Positions 26,890 to 39,305 of a stretch of DNA of 64,000 nucleotides are shown here, piece after piece. This DNA comes from Psychrobacter glacincola. Lineage in GTDB: Bacteria; Pseudomonadota; Gammaproteobacteria; Pseudomonadales; Moraxellaceae. The first letter of the stretch is position 1. Each line of letters starts with the position of its first letter. The position numbers were made by a program, and so were the translations under genes. The stretch covers positions 301,997-365,996 of the forward strand of contig LIQB01000004.1 in the NCBI GenBank assembly GCA_001411745.2. The letters are read 5' to 3'. The notes under the pieces were generated by a model, which was not told the DNA's origin, made no database searches, and saw only the letters and a program-made list of their open reading frames with translations.

Positions 26890-28011
26890 TTGACTCATTT
26901 ATCATCGCCCCACAACATTGCTCGTAGCGCTCATATACTACCAAAAGCACTATTAGCCGTGGCTGTTGGGCTAGCACTTGCTAGCTGTAGTAAGTCAGAC
27001 AATACGGCGGCTGATGGTACAGCAGCGAGTGCTGAAACGCTCAATTTGTATAACTGGTCGGAATATATGCCGCAAGAGATTCTCGACGGCTTTACCGAAG
27101 AGACAGGCATTCGGGTCAATTACACCACCTTTGATTCTAATGAGGCCATGTATGCCAAGCTCAAACTGCTTGATGATTCTAGCCAATATGACTTAGCCAT
27201 CCCATCGACCTATTATGTCGAAAAAATGGCCAAAGAAGGCTTACTGCAAGAGCTCGATAAATCCAAATTGAGCAATTTTAAGAATCTTGATACGTCTTTT
27301 ACCAATACCAAGGTTGATCCAGAGAACAAATATTCGATTCCTTATATGTGGGGCAGCACCGGTCTTGCCATTAATGGTGACAAGGTCGATCCTGCAACCG
27401 TAAATAGCTGGAACGATTTATGGCGTCCTGAGTATAAAGGGCAAGTGATGCTGATGAACGATATGCGCGAAGTGTTTGGCATGGCGCTATTGACCCTTGG
27501 GCATTCAGGTAATAGTAAAAATCCTGACGAAATCAAAGCCGCTTATGAGAAGCTCACGACCTTGATGCCAAATGTGAAGACCTTTAACTCGGATGCCTCG
27601 CGCATGCCTTATATGGAAGGCGAAACCACGGTTGGTATGAGCTGGAATGGCGAGGCAATTATCGCCAATAACGAAGGCTTGACCAGCTTGGTTTATAAAT
27701 ATCCAACTGAAGGCGCTATCTTGTGGATGGATAATTTTGTCATTCCGAAAAATGCCAAACAAGTCGATGCAGCCCACAAGTTTATTGACTACTTGCTGCG
27801 TCCTGAGAACTCTAAAATCGTCAGCGAAGAGATTGGTTATGCGTCGCCTAATATGGCTGCGCGTGAGATGATGCCAGAAGAGGTGAGAAACAATCCAACC
27901 ATTTATCCGAGCAAAGACGTACTGGCAAAAGCGGAATTCCAAGAAGATGTGGGCGATGAAGCATTGCAAGTCTATCAGCAGTATTGGGATAAGCTAAAAA
28001 CTGGTCGTTAA
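26890..28011 (+). CDS. potD: Spermidine/putrescine-binding lipoprotein PotD
   Basis: PotD delivers polyamines to the PotABC ABC importer. The 373-residue product has a signal peptide with lipobox LASC (Cys33), then a PotD domain: LYNWSEYMPQEIL, YDLAIPSTYYVEKM, YSIPYMWGSTGLAING and LLRPENSKIV. Residues that bind spermidine in E. coli PotD have counterparts in NDMREVFGM (Asp, Glu), MSWNGE (Trp), LWMDNF (Asp) and EFQEDVG (Gln). The start is TTG at 26890, supported by AGGAGAG just upstream. No potABC genes are in the window, so its permease must be elsewhere. A lipid anchor replaces the free periplasmic form known in E. coli. Confidence 0.93.
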   Translation: MTHLSSPHNIARSAHILPKALLAVAVGLALASCSKSDNTAADGTAASAETLNLYNWSEYMPQEILDGFTEETGIRVNYTTFDSNEAMYAKLKLLDDSSQYDLAIPSTYYVEKMAKEGLLQELDKSKLSNFKNLDTSFTNTKVDPENKYSIPYMWGSTGLAINGDKVDPATVNSWNDLWRPEYKGQVMLMNDMREVFGMALLTLGHSGNSKNPDEIKAAYEKLTTLMPNVKTFNSDASRMPYMEGETTVGMSWNGEAIIANNEGLTSLVYKYPTEGAILWMDNFVIPKNAKQVDAAHKFIDYLLRPENSKIVSEEIGYASPNMAAREMMPEEVRNNPTIYPSKDVLAKAEFQEDVGDEALQVYQQYWDKLKTGR

Positions 28012-28064
28012 TCACTGTTTATTGATAGCCATTTTTAATAACTTTTTTAACAACTGTTACCGCA

Positions 28065-28099
28065 AAAAAAACGCTGACTTGGGAGAGTCAGCGTTTTTT
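28065..28099 (+). terminator. Terminator of potD
   Basis: A perfect 14-bp stem (28065-28078 with 28086-28099) has a 7-base loop and a T run, 54 bases after the potD stop. Confidence 0.93.
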
Positions 28100-28137
28100 A
28101 TTTATTATTTATTATTTATTTGCTGTTATTTAGCTTT

Positions 28138-28245
28138 TATAGTCGGTTCAATATAATTTGGATACAAGGAAGGCGAGCGAAAGCACTACCAATAGTAGAC
28201 TAAGCGAGCCTGACACTGTATCTAATTTATATAGGATTGACTATA
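28138..28245. mobile_element. 108-bp MITE-like repeat with imperfect inverted ends
   Basis: The left end tatagtcggttcaatataa and the right end ttatataggattgactata are imperfect inverted repeats. Between them is a G/C-richer core with gcgagcg and gcgagcc words. There is no reading frame. It ends one base before the stop codon of the FUSC gene. The sequence resembles a family of intergenic elements I associate with Psychrobacter genomes, but copy number could not be checked here. Confidence 0.55.
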
Positions 28246-28246
28246 T

Positions 28247-29482
28247 TTATAAGTGCAAATCGGTTTCACTACCTTTGTGCTCGATACGGCGCTGCTCGCG
28301 ACGTTGATAGCGCAGACCAGAGGCGGCAAACCATTTTGGCTTAGTCGTTTGCAATAAATCACTGAGCCGCTGCAATTGAACTTGCAAAGTTTGGGTCAGC
28401 CAAAAATAGCCTTGCCACTCAAAGCCTAAGTTTTCTACACTTGGATATTCTGATACCGCGATACGCGTAATCGGTCGAAATACTTCATCATTTGGACTAC
28501 GTAATACCGCCGCCATATGCTGCATCGCTTGCGTCAATTCGTGCTGATAATGGATAAGTAAAATATGATTTTCATCATCAATCTCAATATTAGCCAAACG
28601 CGGTGCCGCACTTAACAGTAAATCAATGGTACCAATGATATTACGATGGGTACGCTGAATAGTCTCTAGCGTTTCTTTTTCAATGCCCGACTCACTTGCT
28701 GTCGCTGCAATATGCGGACGCACGGCAAGCAAACGCTTATTAATCTTTTGTAATGCTTTCACCAAGGACTTATTGACCGGTGTATCTGGTATAGAACTGT
28801 TCGATGGATAAATAATACTGGCCGAACTGGTCGCCTTACTATATTTAAACGGCTTGGGCACTAAGACATCCGCATCAATATGATTGCCAACCCCTGCATA
28901 CAAATTGCTGCAGGTTTCAAGATTACTGGCCAACAAAAACCGCCACATCAACGTCGATTTAAGCGGTAAAATTAACGTTGCGGCCACCGCTACTCCTGCA
29001 CCAAGCAAAATATTGAACGCGCGATATAAGCCATCTTGGGCAATATTGCTGTGGTCAGGACTCGACACAATCATCAGCATGGTAATACCTGTCAGCAGAC
29101 CGATATAGCCCAATTGCTTGACCGCCACATAACCGATGATGCCACTGATAATGCCAATCAGTGCATAATATAGCCACAACCAGCCACCGATATCTTTAAT
29201 CAGCCATAAGAAGCTAAGCCCGACCACCACCCCAAGCAAAGTACCCAATATCCGCTCTTTAGCCTTGGTATAAATCGCCCCTTGATATTGCAACAAACCC
29301 AAAATCACAAACACGGTAATGGTCGTCCACTCACCATGCGGCAAGTGCGTAAACTCATTTAACAAGAGCGCAATAAGTACAGCCAGACCCAAACGTATGG
29401 CATGCAAAACATCTGCATGCTGATAACGGGCATAAGGCTCTACAAACGGGGCGGTAAATCGTTGCCAAAAAGTCGGTTTCAC
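28247..29482 (-). CDS. FUSC family membrane protein, copy 1
   Basis: The FUSC family covers inner-membrane proteins related to fusaric-acid and aromatic-acid efflux components. The 411-residue product has an N-terminal membrane half with about six helices starting at LHAIRLGLAVLIALLL (residue 27 on), with the loop PHGEWTTITVFVILG and TKAKERILGTLLGVVVGL that is typical of the family, then a soluble C-terminal half (about 180-411). The start codon is GTG at 29482. No efflux partner gene is present, so the transported substrate is unknown. It aligns along its full length with the next gene upstream. Confidence 0.85.
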   Translation of the reverse strand: MKPTFWQRFTAPFVEPYARYQHADVLHAIRLGLAVLIALLLNEFTHLPHGEWTTITVFVILGLLQYQGAIYTKAKERILGTLLGVVVGLSFLWLIKDIGGWLWLYYALIGIISGIIGYVAVKQLGYIGLLTGITMLMIVSSPDHSNIAQDGLYRAFNILLGAGVAVAATLILPLKSTLMWRFLLASNLETCSNLYAGVGNHIDADVLVPKPFKYSKATSSASIIYPSNSSIPDTPVNKSLVKALQKINKRLLAVRPHIAATASESGIEKETLETIQRTHRNIIGTIDLLLSAAPRLANIEIDDENHILLIHYQHELTQAMQHMAAVLRSPNDEVFRPITRIAVSEYPSVENLGFEWQGYFWLTQTLQVQLQRLSDLLQTTKPKWFAASGLRYQRREQRRIEHKGSETDLHL

Positions 29483-29581
29483 GCAGGGTATCTCTTATAA
29501 GTGAAGGAAGAAAAAATCGGTTAAATTCTAGCTACTGGCTTAACCACTGATAAAGCGCTGATAAAGTCATGATCAAAAAAT

Positions 29582-29615
29582 AGCGCCTTTTACCTATTAA
29601 AAGATAAAAGACGCT
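29582..29615 (-). terminator. Terminator of FUSC copy 2
   Basis: An imperfect hairpin (agcgccttttacct with agataaaagacgct) has T residues after it on the minus strand, about 110 bases past the FUSC copy 2 stop. It resembles the gltD terminator at 31041. Confidence 0.7.
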
Positions 29616-29727
29616 GAAGGTCAAAACATGCTAGCACATAACGACAAAAAAACACCCTAACAACATCGCATTTGGCTATTGGTAACGCTGAAAGGTGCTG
29701 ACAAATACTTGCCAGCATCTCCTATAT

Positions 29728-30963
29728 TTACAAGTGTAAATCGGACTCGCCCCCCTGCTCTTTCATTCTACGCTGCTCACGCCTTTGATAGCGCAGACCA
29801 GAAGCAGCATACCACTGTGGCTTGGTCGTTTGTAGCAGATCACTTAACTGCTGCAGTTGTGCTTGCAACGTTTGCGTCAACCAAAAATATCCTTGCCACT
29901 CAAACGTTGCATACTGTACGCTAGGATATTCTGATAGCGCAATACGCGTAATAGGTCGAAAAGTCTGATCGCTTGGACTGCGTAGTACTGCTGCGATATG
30001 CTGCATTGCTTGGGTGAGCTCGTGTTGATAGTGAATCAGTAGCGTATGATTATCATCATCGATATCGATATTCGCCAAACGCGGTGCTGCACTGAGTAAC
30101 AAATCGATGGTACCGATGATATTGCGATGGGTACGCTGAATCGTTTCTATCGTCTCTTTATGAATGCCGGACTCGCTTGCTGTTGCAGCGATATGTGGAC
30201 GTACTGCGAGTAGTCGCTTGTTTATTTGCTGCAGCGATTTTATCAACGCTTTATTAACAGGCATATCTGCAGTAGTGCTACTTTGAGCATAAGATAGGCT
30301 AGCTGAGCTTGTCGCCCTAGTATAGACAAGCGACTTGGGAGCCACTATTTCAGCATCGATATGATGTCCGACACCAGCATAAAGCGTACTACAGGCTTCT
30401 AAATTATTTGCCAATAGAAATCGCCACATCAACGTCGACTTTAGAGGTAAGATCACTGTCACCATGACCGCAATACCTGTACCGATTAAGATATTGAGTG
30501 CACGATAGACACCATCTTGCGCCATATTAACTTGATTCAAGTTAGAGACGATCATCAGCATAGTAATGCCAGTGAGTAACCCAGTATACCCTAGCCGCCT
30601 GACCGAAAAATAACCAATAATTCCACTAACAATACCAATAAGCAGGTACTCTATCCCTAACCAAGCACCCGTCCCTTTATTGAACCATAAGATTGCAAAT
30701 GCCACCACAATACCCAAAACCGTCCCTAGTACTCGCTCTTTGGCTTTGGTATAAATAGCGCCTTGATACTGTAGCAATCCCAAAATAATAAAGACGGTGA
30801 TCGTCGTCCATTCCCCATGTGGAAAACGGCTTATTTGATTGGCTAACAGCGCAAACACGATGGCTGCACCGATACGTATGGCATGCAAGATATCAGCATG
30901 CTGATAGCGCGCATAAGGTTCAATGAATGGTGCAGTAAATCGTTGCCAAATTTTTGGTTTCAC
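29728..30963 (-). CDS. FUSC family membrane protein, copy 2
   Basis: The 411-residue product is the same length as copy 1 and very similar to it from end to end, including PHGEWTTITVFIILG, TKAKERVLGTVLGIVV, the region RLLAVRPHIAATASESGI, and the C-terminus GLRYQRREQRR. Differences cluster in the TM helices and in the linker around residue 215-235. It also starts with GTG (30963). Tandem copies of equal length suggest a local duplication that has diverged. The pair are separated by 245 bases and a terminator, so they are probably transcribed separately. Substrate unknown. Confidence 0.85.
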   Translation of the reverse strand: MKPKIWQRFTAPFIEPYARYQHADILHAIRIGAAIVFALLANQISRFPHGEWTTITVFIILGLLQYQGAIYTKAKERVLGTVLGIVVAFAILWFNKGTGAWLGIEYLLIGIVSGIIGYFSVRRLGYTGLLTGITMLMIVSNLNQVNMAQDGVYRALNILIGTGIAVMVTVILPLKSTLMWRFLLANNLEACSTLYAGVGHHIDAEIVAPKSLVYTRATSSASLSYAQSSTTADMPVNKALIKSLQQINKRLLAVRPHIAATASESGIHKETIETIQRTHRNIIGTIDLLLSAAPRLANIDIDDDNHTLLIHYQHELTQAMQHIAAVLRSPSDQTFRPITRIALSEYPSVQYATFEWQGYFWLTQTLQAQLQQLSDLLQTTKPQWYAASGLRYQRREQRRMKEQGGESDLHL

Positions 30964-31040
30964 GCACAGGTACTCTTATTAATTGAAGAATATATAGTCA
31001 ATGAAAAGTAATATCGAACCATCATGTACTGCTGATATCA

Positions 31041-31080
31041 AAAAAAACGTCTCTTACCTGTTAAGAGGCAAAAGACGTTT
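31041..31080 (-). terminator. Terminator of gltD
   Basis: A hairpin with aaacgtct at 31045 pairing with agacgttt at 31073, and inner pairs ctctta with taagag, is followed by eight T residues on the minus strand. It lies 45 bases after gltD. Confidence 0.85.
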
Positions 31081-31125
31081 GAGATCTAAATAGAGCTATC
31101 AATAATTGGATGTAAACCAAAACCA

Positions 31126-32559
<1,434 letters not shown>

Positions 32560-32727
32560 TTAATATGAGGCTTTTTATATCAAGCTTTTTTAAAGTGGGC
32601 GGTGACAGTCAACGATGTCTCATTTATCGCAAAATTAAGAGCTTTATATCATGACCGTCACTTACCTGCTGAAAACCTCTGAGTTAAAAGGTTTTTAAAA
32701 GCGGAACATTGGATAATCCAAGCAAAG

Positions 32728-35700
32728 CTACTGTGGGTCAGCCATGGTGGTCTTGAGAAGGCTCGCAATGTTTGCCGCTTTAGGCTTCACCAAATAAAAC
32801 TTACGAACATAGTGCTCAAAGTCAGCCAATATCGTCTGACCCCACGCGCTGCCTGTTTTATTAACATGCGCTTCAATCACTTGCTGCAAATGAATACGAT
32901 GCTCTTCGGTTTGCTCACTTGAGATACGATTCAGATCGATCAGCTCATGGTTACAACGGTCAAAGAAGTCCCCTTCCATATCGAGCACATAAGCAAAGCC
33001 ACCTGTCATACCTGCCCCAAAGTTGAGACCTGTACGCCCAAGAATAGTGACAATACCGCCTGTCATATATTCACAGCAATGATCGCCTGTGCCTTCGATG
33101 ACTGCGTGCGCGCCAGAGTTACGCACCCCAAAGCGCTCGCCAGCAGTACCAGCTGCATATAGTTTGCCGCCCGTTGCGCCATATAAGCAGGTATTACCAA
33201 TGATGGCGGTCTCTTGCGCCGTAAAACTTGAGTCTTTTGGTGGATAAATAACAATCTCACCGCCAGCCATGCCTTTGCCGACATAATCATTGGCATCGCC
33301 TTCTAGCTCAATATTTAGACCACCTGCATTCCAGACGCCCAAACTTTGCCCAGCAGTACCAGTCAGATGCAGTTTAATTGGCATATCACTCATGCCAAGG
33401 TTACCCCATACTTGCGCAATCTCACCAGAGATACGCGCGCCGATAGAGCGATCACAGTTACCAACATAATAGCTATAATCGCCGCCATTACCTTGACGAA
33501 TATTGAGCAGCATATCACTAATCATCTGTTCAGCGAGTAAGCCTTTATCAAACGGCTCATTACGCTCAACCTGACAGGTTTGGGCTTTACCACTACTGGC
33601 CGGATGGCTAAACAATAATGGCGTTAAATCCAAATGACGCTGCTTATCCGTGTTGCCTTCTAATACTTCAAGCAAGTCAGTGCGTCCGACCAACTCTTCC
33701 ATACTACGTACCCCAAGGGCGGCAAGCCATTCGCGCGTTTCAGTTGCTACAAATTTAAAGAAGTTAATGAGCATCTCTGCTTCGCCAATGAAATGCTCAT
33801 CACGTAGCTTGGCTTTTTGCGTCGCAACCCCAGTCGGGCAATTATTAAGATGGCAAATGCGTAGGTATTTACAACCAACGGCAATCATTGGCGTGGTACC
33901 AAAACCAAAGCTTTCTGCCCCAAGGATAGCGGCTTTTACCACATCAAGTCCTGTCTTTAGACCACCATCAGTTTGAATACGAACTTTATGACGCAAGCCA
34001 TTTACTCGTAGTGATTGATGGGTTTCAGCCAGTCCTAGCTCCCATGGTGAGCCTGCATGATGGATAGACGATAGCGGAGAGGCTGCTGTGCCGCCATCAT
34101 AGCCTGAAATGGTGATTAAATCGGCATAGGCTTTTGCCACGCCAGTCGCGATAGTACCAACGCCCGGACGTGAGACCAGTTTTACCGATACCAAGGCATC
34201 AGGGTTGACTTGCTTTAAATCAAAAATCAGCTGCGCCAAATCTTCGATAGAATAGATATCATGATGCGGCGGCGGTGAAATCAACGTCACACCCGGTACA
34301 GAATAACGTAAGCGCGCAATCAAAGCATTGACCTTGCCACCCGGCAGCTGACCACCCTCACCCGGCTTGGCACCCTGTGCAACCTTGATTTGCATCACTT
34401 CGGCTGAACGCAAATACGCTGGGGTGACGCCAAAACGACCCGAGGCAATTTGTTTGATCTTTGAGTTGCGCAGCGTGCCATAACGTACTGGATCTTCGCC
34501 GCCCTCACCAGAGTTTGAACGTCCACCGATGGTATTCATCGCCATGGCAATCGCTTCATGGGCTTCGGGTGACAATGCCCCCAACGACATGCCCGCCGAG
34601 TCAAAGCGCTTCAAAATTGCTGAGATATCCTCTACGTCATTCACATCGATAGAGTTATCTGTTTTTAATTGCAATAAATCACGCAAGGTCGCCACAGGAC
34701 GGCTATTGACCAAATCAGCATAATGACGATAATTGTCGTAATCGCCCGTACGAACCGCGGTATGTAAACTGTTAATCACGTCTGGGTTAAAGGCATGATA
34801 TTCTTTATTGAAGACAAACTTCAGTAAGCCACCTTGATCGAGTGGCGCGCGGCGCTTGAAAGCATTCGCCGCTAGCTGTGCTTGATCGGCAGCTAAGTCA
34901 GCAAAGGTTGCACCTTTAATACGACTCTGTACGCCTTTGAAACACAGGCTTACCACCTCTTCAGAGAGACCCACTGCTTCAAATAACTGCGCGCCGCGAT
35001 AAGAGACAATGGTCGAGATGCCCATTTTTGATAAGATTTTTAGCAAGCCTTTATCCAAGCCTTTACGGAAATTAACCCGCGCTTGAATCGGATCACCAAG
35101 CAGCTCACCAGTCGCTACTAAGTCATCAATAACATCATAAGCCAAGTAAGGATAAACGCAGGTCGCACCAAAACCAATCAATACTGCCACTTGATGCGAG
35201 TCGCGCGCCAAACCAGTCTCAATGATTAAATTAGCATCAGTACGAATACCTTGACCAATCAAATAATGATGCACCGCACCAGTCACCATGATGGCATTGG
35301 CTGGTACTTTATCGGCATCGATGTCTTTATCAGACAACACAATCAAAGTGTGACCAGCTCGGATGCTGTTAGCTACTTGCTCGCAGATAGCCATGATGGC
35401 TTCTGATAACTCAAGGGTGCGATCATAGTTTAAATCAATACGCGCCATTTTAAAGGCTGGATCACCCAAGGTCTCAAGCTGCTGCATCTTGCTGGCTGAC
35501 AGTACAGGCGACGATAAGATAATACGGTGTGCATCTCGCGCTGATGGCGCAAACACGTTAGTTTCAGCACCGAGGCAGGTCTGCAATGACATCACGATAG
35601 ATTCACGCAATGGATCAATCGGTGGATTGGTCACCTGTGCGAACTGCTGGCGGAAGAAATCACCGACATGGCGGATTTGCTGCGACAGCACTGCCATGGG

Positions 35701-37191
35701 CGTATCATCACCCATTGAACCGACAGGCTCTTGACCATTTTCGGCATTGGGGCGAATAATTTCAGTACGCTCTTCATTGGTGATGTGATACATTTTTTGC
35801 AGTGTTTTTAGCTCATTACCACGGCATGTTTGCGCTGCTAACTCTTCCTCTAAACGCTCATCATCACGGATACGGGTTGCTTCTTCACGCAGCCATTTAC
35901 GGTACGGATGGGCTTTTTTCAGTAACGTCGCAATCGCTTTAGTATCTAAAATTTGACCCGTTAAAGTATCAATAACGAGCATTTGACCAGGGCCAACGCG
36001 TCCTTTTGCCAATACATCTTTTGGCGAGTAATCCCACACACCAACTTCAGAGGCAACGGTGATATAGCCGTTCTTGGTCGTCACCCAGCGCGATGGGCGC
36101 AGACCGTTACGATCAAGCATACAGACCGCATAGCGTCCATCTTGAATCACCAAACCTGCTGGACCATCCCACGCTTCCATGTGCTGCGAATAAAACTCAT
36201 AGAACGCGCGCAAATCCATATCCATGCTATCGACATTCTGCCAAGCAGGTGGCACGAGAATCGACATCGCATGGAATAGATTCATACCACCTGACATGAG
36301 GACTTCAAGCATATTATCTAAGCTTGATGAGTCAGAGCCCGTACTGTTCACCAGTGGCGTCAATTCATTCAAATTGGGCAATTTGTCTGATTTTAGTTTT
36401 GGCGTCCGTGCCTCAGACCAGTTGCGATTGCCTGTGATGGTATTCAACTCGCCATTGTGGGCAAGATAACGAAACGGCTGCGCCAAAGGCCAACGCGGCA
36501 AGGTATTGGTGGAGAAACGTTGATGAAATACCACGATATGCGATGCCAAACGCGCATCTTGCAAATCCAAGAAAAATGCTGGCAAGTCTGATGGCATCAC
36601 CAAACCTTTATAGATAATCGTCTGACAGCTTAATGAGCACACATAAAACAGCTCATCATCAGCCAAGCGCTGCTCTGCTTTTTTGCGTGCGACAAACAGT
36701 TTACGGTTAAAGTCATCCGCTGCCAAATCATCGGGTGCGTTGACAAACACTTGCTTAAAATCAGGTAAAGTCTCACGGCCAATGTCACCGACGATGCTCA
36801 AGTCAAGCGGCACATCACGCCAGCCAGCAACCTCTAATCCTTGGGCGACAATCTCATCGCTTAGCACTTGCTGGCTATCATGAGCTTTCGTCTCATCTAA
36901 ATTGACAAAGACCATACCAACGGCAAAGTTGTCAGTAATCGCGAACCCTTGCTCAGCAGCAATACCTCTAAAAAACTCAACAGGCGTCGCCAGTAGTAGA
37001 CCACAACCATCACCCGTTCTACCATCAGCAGCAACACCGCCGCGATGGGTCATACAGCTTAGACTATGAATAGCAGTTTTTACCAAATCATGGCTGGCTT
37101 GTCCCTCAATATGAGCGATCAAACCAAAGCCACAGTTATCAGAAAAATCATCTGGCGTGGCCAGGTGGGTTTGCGAGGAAATCATTGACAT
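32728..37191 (-). CDS. gltB: Glutamate synthase (NADPH) large subunit
   Basis: GltB hydrolyses glutamine, channels the ammonia about 30 angstroms and adds it to 2-oxoglutarate at an FMN site. From ATG 37191 the product has 1487 residues. The N-terminal nucleophile Cys20 follows a short propeptide ([15 protein letters not shown]). The [3Fe-4S] cysteines are in [15 protein letters not shown] and the FMN/synthase domain has [13 protein letters not shown] and [17 protein letters not shown]. The C-terminal beta-helix shows GEIVIYPP and GGIVTILG. I chose 37191 because AAAGGA precedes it; the frame extends 45 codons further with no family match. Confidence 0.97.
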   Translation of the reverse strand: MSMISSQTHLATPDDFSDNCGFGLIAHIEGQASHDLVKTAIHSLSCMTHRGGVAADGRTGDGCGLLLATPVEFFRGIAAEQGFAITDNFAVGMVFVNLDETKAHDSQQVLSDEIVAQGLEVAGWRDVPLDLSIVGDIGRETLPDFKQVFVNAPDDLAADDFNRKLFVARKKAEQRLADDELFYVCSLSCQTIIYKGLVMPSDLPAFFLDLQDARLASHIVVFHQRFSTNTLPRWPLAQPFRYLAHNGELNTITGNRNWSEARTPKLKSDKLPNLNELTPLVNSTGSDSSSLDNMLEVLMSGGMNLFHAMSILVPPAWQNVDSMDMDLRAFYEFYSQHMEAWDGPAGLVIQDGRYAVCMLDRNGLRPSRWVTTKNGYITVASEVGVWDYSPKDVLAKGRVGPGQMLVIDTLTGQILDTKAIATLLKKAHPYRKWLREEATRIRDDERLEEELAAQTCRGNELKTLQKMYHITNEERTEIIRPNAENGQEPVGSMGDDTPMAVLSQQIRHVGDFFRQQFAQVTNPPIDPLRESIVMSLQTCLGAETNVFAPSARDAHRIILSSPVLSASKMQQLETLGDPAFKMARIDLNYDRTLELSEAIMAICEQVANSIRAGHTLIVLSDKDIDADKVPANAIMVTGAVHHYLIGQGIRTDANLIIETGLARDSHQVAVLIGFGATCVYPYLAYDVIDDLVATGELLGDPIQARVNFRKGLDKGLLKILSKMGISTIVSYRGAQLFEAVGLSEEVVSLCFKGVQSRIKGATFADLAADQAQLAANAFKRRAPLDQGGLLKFVFNKEYHAFNPDVINSLHTAVRTGDYDNYRHYADLVNSRPVATLRDLLQLKTDNSIDVNDVEDISAILKRFDSAGMSLGALSPEAHEAIAMAMNTIGGRSNSGEGGEDPVRYGTLRNSKIKQIASGRFGVTPAYLRSAEVMQIKVAQGAKPGEGGQLPGGKVNALIARLRYSVPGVTLISPPPHHDIYSIEDLAQLIFDLKQVNPDALVSVKLVSRPGVGTIATGVAKAYADLITISGYDGGTAASPLSSIHHAGSPWELGLAETHQSLRVNGLRHKVRIQTDGGLKTGLDVVKAAILGAESFGFGTTPMIAVGCKYLRICHLNNCPTGVATQKAKLRDEHFIGEAEMLINFFKFVATETREWLAALGVRSMEELVGRTDLLEVLEGNTDKQRHLDLTPLLFSHPASSGKAQTCQVERNEPFDKGLLAEQMISDMLLNIRQGNGGDYSYYVGNCDRSIGARISGEIAQVWGNLGMSDMPIKLHLTGTAGQSLGVWNAGGLNIELEGDANDYVGKGMAGGEIVIYPPKDSSFTAQETAIIGNTCLYGATGGKLYAAGTAGERFGVRNSGAHAVIEGTGDHCCEYMTGGIVTILGRTGLNFGAGMTGGFAYVLDMEGDFFDRCNHELIDLNRISSEQTEEHRIHLQQVIEAHVNKTGSAWGQTILADFEHYVRKFYLVKPKAANIASLLKTTMADPQ

Positions 37192-38001
37192 GGCTAGTCC
37201 TTTTAGGTGAACGGGCAATTTATGCATCCAATGCAGATCATAAACTGAAGACCGTAAGCAGAACGGGCTAATAATTAATATTCGTATATCCGAATTAATA
37301 AATGGTGTGACGCTCATAGACATCATACTTTGAGACTAAGGTGAAAGCTCTGGCACTCCCAGTCCTTGAATGATGTTTCAATAGATCATTAACATATTAA
37401 AAGATAGTAAACGGTCGCCCTTGGCAATGACATACAGCCCTGTATAGCCGTTACCTAATCATCAATAACGCAATGTCGCTATCTTGAGTGTCACTTGTTA
37501 TCACATCATGCCTAGCAATCCAGACTGATTGACTACGCATGTAATAACCGTGCATTTGATTAATTTTGAATATCTGACGCTCTGTAATCAAGCGCTTCAT
37601 TCACTCTAAAGAGAGCGATAATAAGAGAGGTTGCGCCACTTGCGATAGCTTAATTATAGATAGCAAGTGACAACGCTTGAGACAAAAAATTTTAGTAACG
37701 TATCTTTTAAATGATAGAAGTTTACCAATTCATTGTTAAAAAACAATTTTTACGATAACTATACAGAACGTCGCCCACAGTTATATTAGTTAATGACGGA
37801 CAAAAAATCTAGTCTTTTCTATCGATTCACCCACCATATTTTGTAAGAGAACTTATTACTATTGGTTATAGGATGATTAAATGTTCTATGCAAATTTTGA
37901 TACATAGTATCTGTGACAAGGCTTAGTTAAGATACTTAATTAAGATCAACTTCTTTTGGAAATGTATTTTTAGCACTAATTATATGCTTTATGATGCTCC
38001 A
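37192..38001. other. Long intergenic region upstream of gltB
   Basis: This gap of about 810 bases between gltB and the SPOR-protein terminator has no long reading frame. It should hold the gltB promoter and its regulatory sites. I noted a partial hairpin (cacttgc at 37638 and gcaagtg at 37665), and attgttaaaaaacaat near 37731, but can name no regulator. No RNA gene is supported. Confidence 0.5.
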
Positions 38002-38002
38002 C

Positions 38003-38038
38003 AAAAAAACCCACTAACCAGCTTGTCAGTGGGTTTTT
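38003..38038. terminator. Terminator after the SPOR-domain gene
   Basis: An 11-bp stem (38005-38015 with 38028-38038) has a 12-base loop and A/T runs on both sides. It serves the minus-strand SPOR gene ending at 38103 and can work on both strands. Confidence 0.9.
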
Positions 38039-38102
38039 GTCAATCATAGTGGTAACGAGGTTATCATAACTATCAACGATATGGTCAAAGGACAGATATA
38101 CT

Positions 38103-39176
38103 CTAATTATTTTTGTCTTCTATCAGCGTTTTCATACTGTCGTTACTGTTCTTAGGAGGATTGGTATTCTTGCTAGTAGCGTTTGCGCCAGAATTTGTGC
38201 TGCTGGTACTACTTGGCGGCTTTGGTGTTGCGACTACTGGGGGTTTTTTAGTGGTATTTTCAGTGCCTGATGTCACTGGTTTTTTATTCTCTGATTCAGA
38301 CTTAGTTCCACTACCTTCATTTTTAGGTGTAGTAACAGATGATACTTCCTCTTCATTGCCAACAATACGCTCTTCAGTGACCGATAAAGTATCGGAGGTA
38401 TCAGCTGACTGACGGATACTTTCATTGTCGCTGTTACTGGCAGTTTCTTGACTGCTACGACCAGCATTGTCCCCATTATCCGTTTCTGGCAGTGGCTGGC
38501 GCACTGGCACTTCGCGCTTAGTCGGTTTTAGATCAACAGAACGTGTGCGTCTGGTGCTCAAATCTTTAACTGGATCAGGACGTTCATAATTATCGATGAT
38601 ACCGACATAACGGTTGATCTCTTCTGGCAACACACGCACATTGGCTGGCAACTTAAAGTCTATCAGTTTTGCCGCGCCAACCGCTTCTTGTGGACTACTC
38701 ATGAGCCCATAAGTTAACATATAGCGAACTTGATTTTCATCGTCAAGATAACGGAAATAAGCAAATTTATTACGGTCTGCGCGGCCTTCTAGATAACTGA
38801 CAATCACATCGTTTTCGGCGACATTCATCACCTGCACTGTCCACTTACCTTTATTCGCCAACAAATAACGTTTGTCTTTAAACTCAGCAGGATAATTGCG
38901 CAAATCACGCACCGTCGTATCAAAACTAATGGGCTGCACGTCGGTATCAAGCTCGTGTAACGACTCTATTTTTAAGGGCTGCTCAAGCTCAGCACTCAAT
39001 GGTTGCGGTGCTGATATGGGGGCATTTTCAATTTTGGCACCCATCGCTGGCGTTTGACTAAACATCCAAATCAGAGCCGTGACCACACCCAAAAGCAAGG
39101 TCATTATCAGCCAAATCAACGCTTGACGGCGATATGACTGGCTAGCGGTACGCGGCGTCGATCTTGAAGCTGCCAT
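38103..39176 (-). CDS. SPOR-domain membrane protein, DamX-like by position
   Basis: The 357-residue product has one TM helix (about residues 20-39, ALIWLIMTLLLGVVTALIW), a linker, and a SPOR-like domain at about 108-195 (KGKWTVQVMNVAENDVIVS, then YMLTYGLMSSPQEAV). SPOR domains bind denuded glycan strands at the septum. Its place downstream of aroKB matches damX in many gammaproteobacteria. Unlike E. coli DamX, where SPOR is C-terminal, here the SPOR-like domain is central and is followed by about 150 residues rich in Ser, Thr, Asn, Pro and Lys, probably disordered and periplasmic. I chose ATG 39176 because AAGGA precedes it. Confidence 0.8.
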   Translation of the reverse strand: MAASRSTPRTASQSYRRQALIWLIMTLLLGVVTALIWMFSQTPAMGAKIENAPISAPQPLSAELEQPLKIESLHELDTDVQPISFDTTVRDLRNYPAEFKDKRYLLANKGKWTVQVMNVAENDVIVSYLEGRADRNKFAYFRYLDDENQVRYMLTYGLMSSPQEAVGAAKLIDFKLPANVRVLPEEINRYVGIIDNYERPDPVKDLSTRRTRSVDLKPTKREVPVRQPLPETDNGDNAGRSSQETASNSDNESIRQSADTSDTLSVTEERIVGNEEEVSSVTTPKNEGSGTKSESENKKPVTSGTENTTKKPPVVATPKPPSSTSSTNSGANATSKNTNPPKNSNDSMKTLIEDKNN

Positions 39177-39305
39177 GGGAGTATCCTTGGTGAAAATAAA
39201 GTTGACCGCATTCAAGAGATGCGCAGTAAGTAGAATGGCGGCGAGCCAGTCTGCTTTAAACCGTTGAGTTCAGTGAGTATTCATGAGCACTAAAGGGTTA
39301 AGACA

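Noticed and set aside
37192..37326. In-frame extension of gltB
   Set aside because: A good ribosome site precedes ATG 37191, which places the nucleophile Cys at residue 20 as expected; the extension has no family match.
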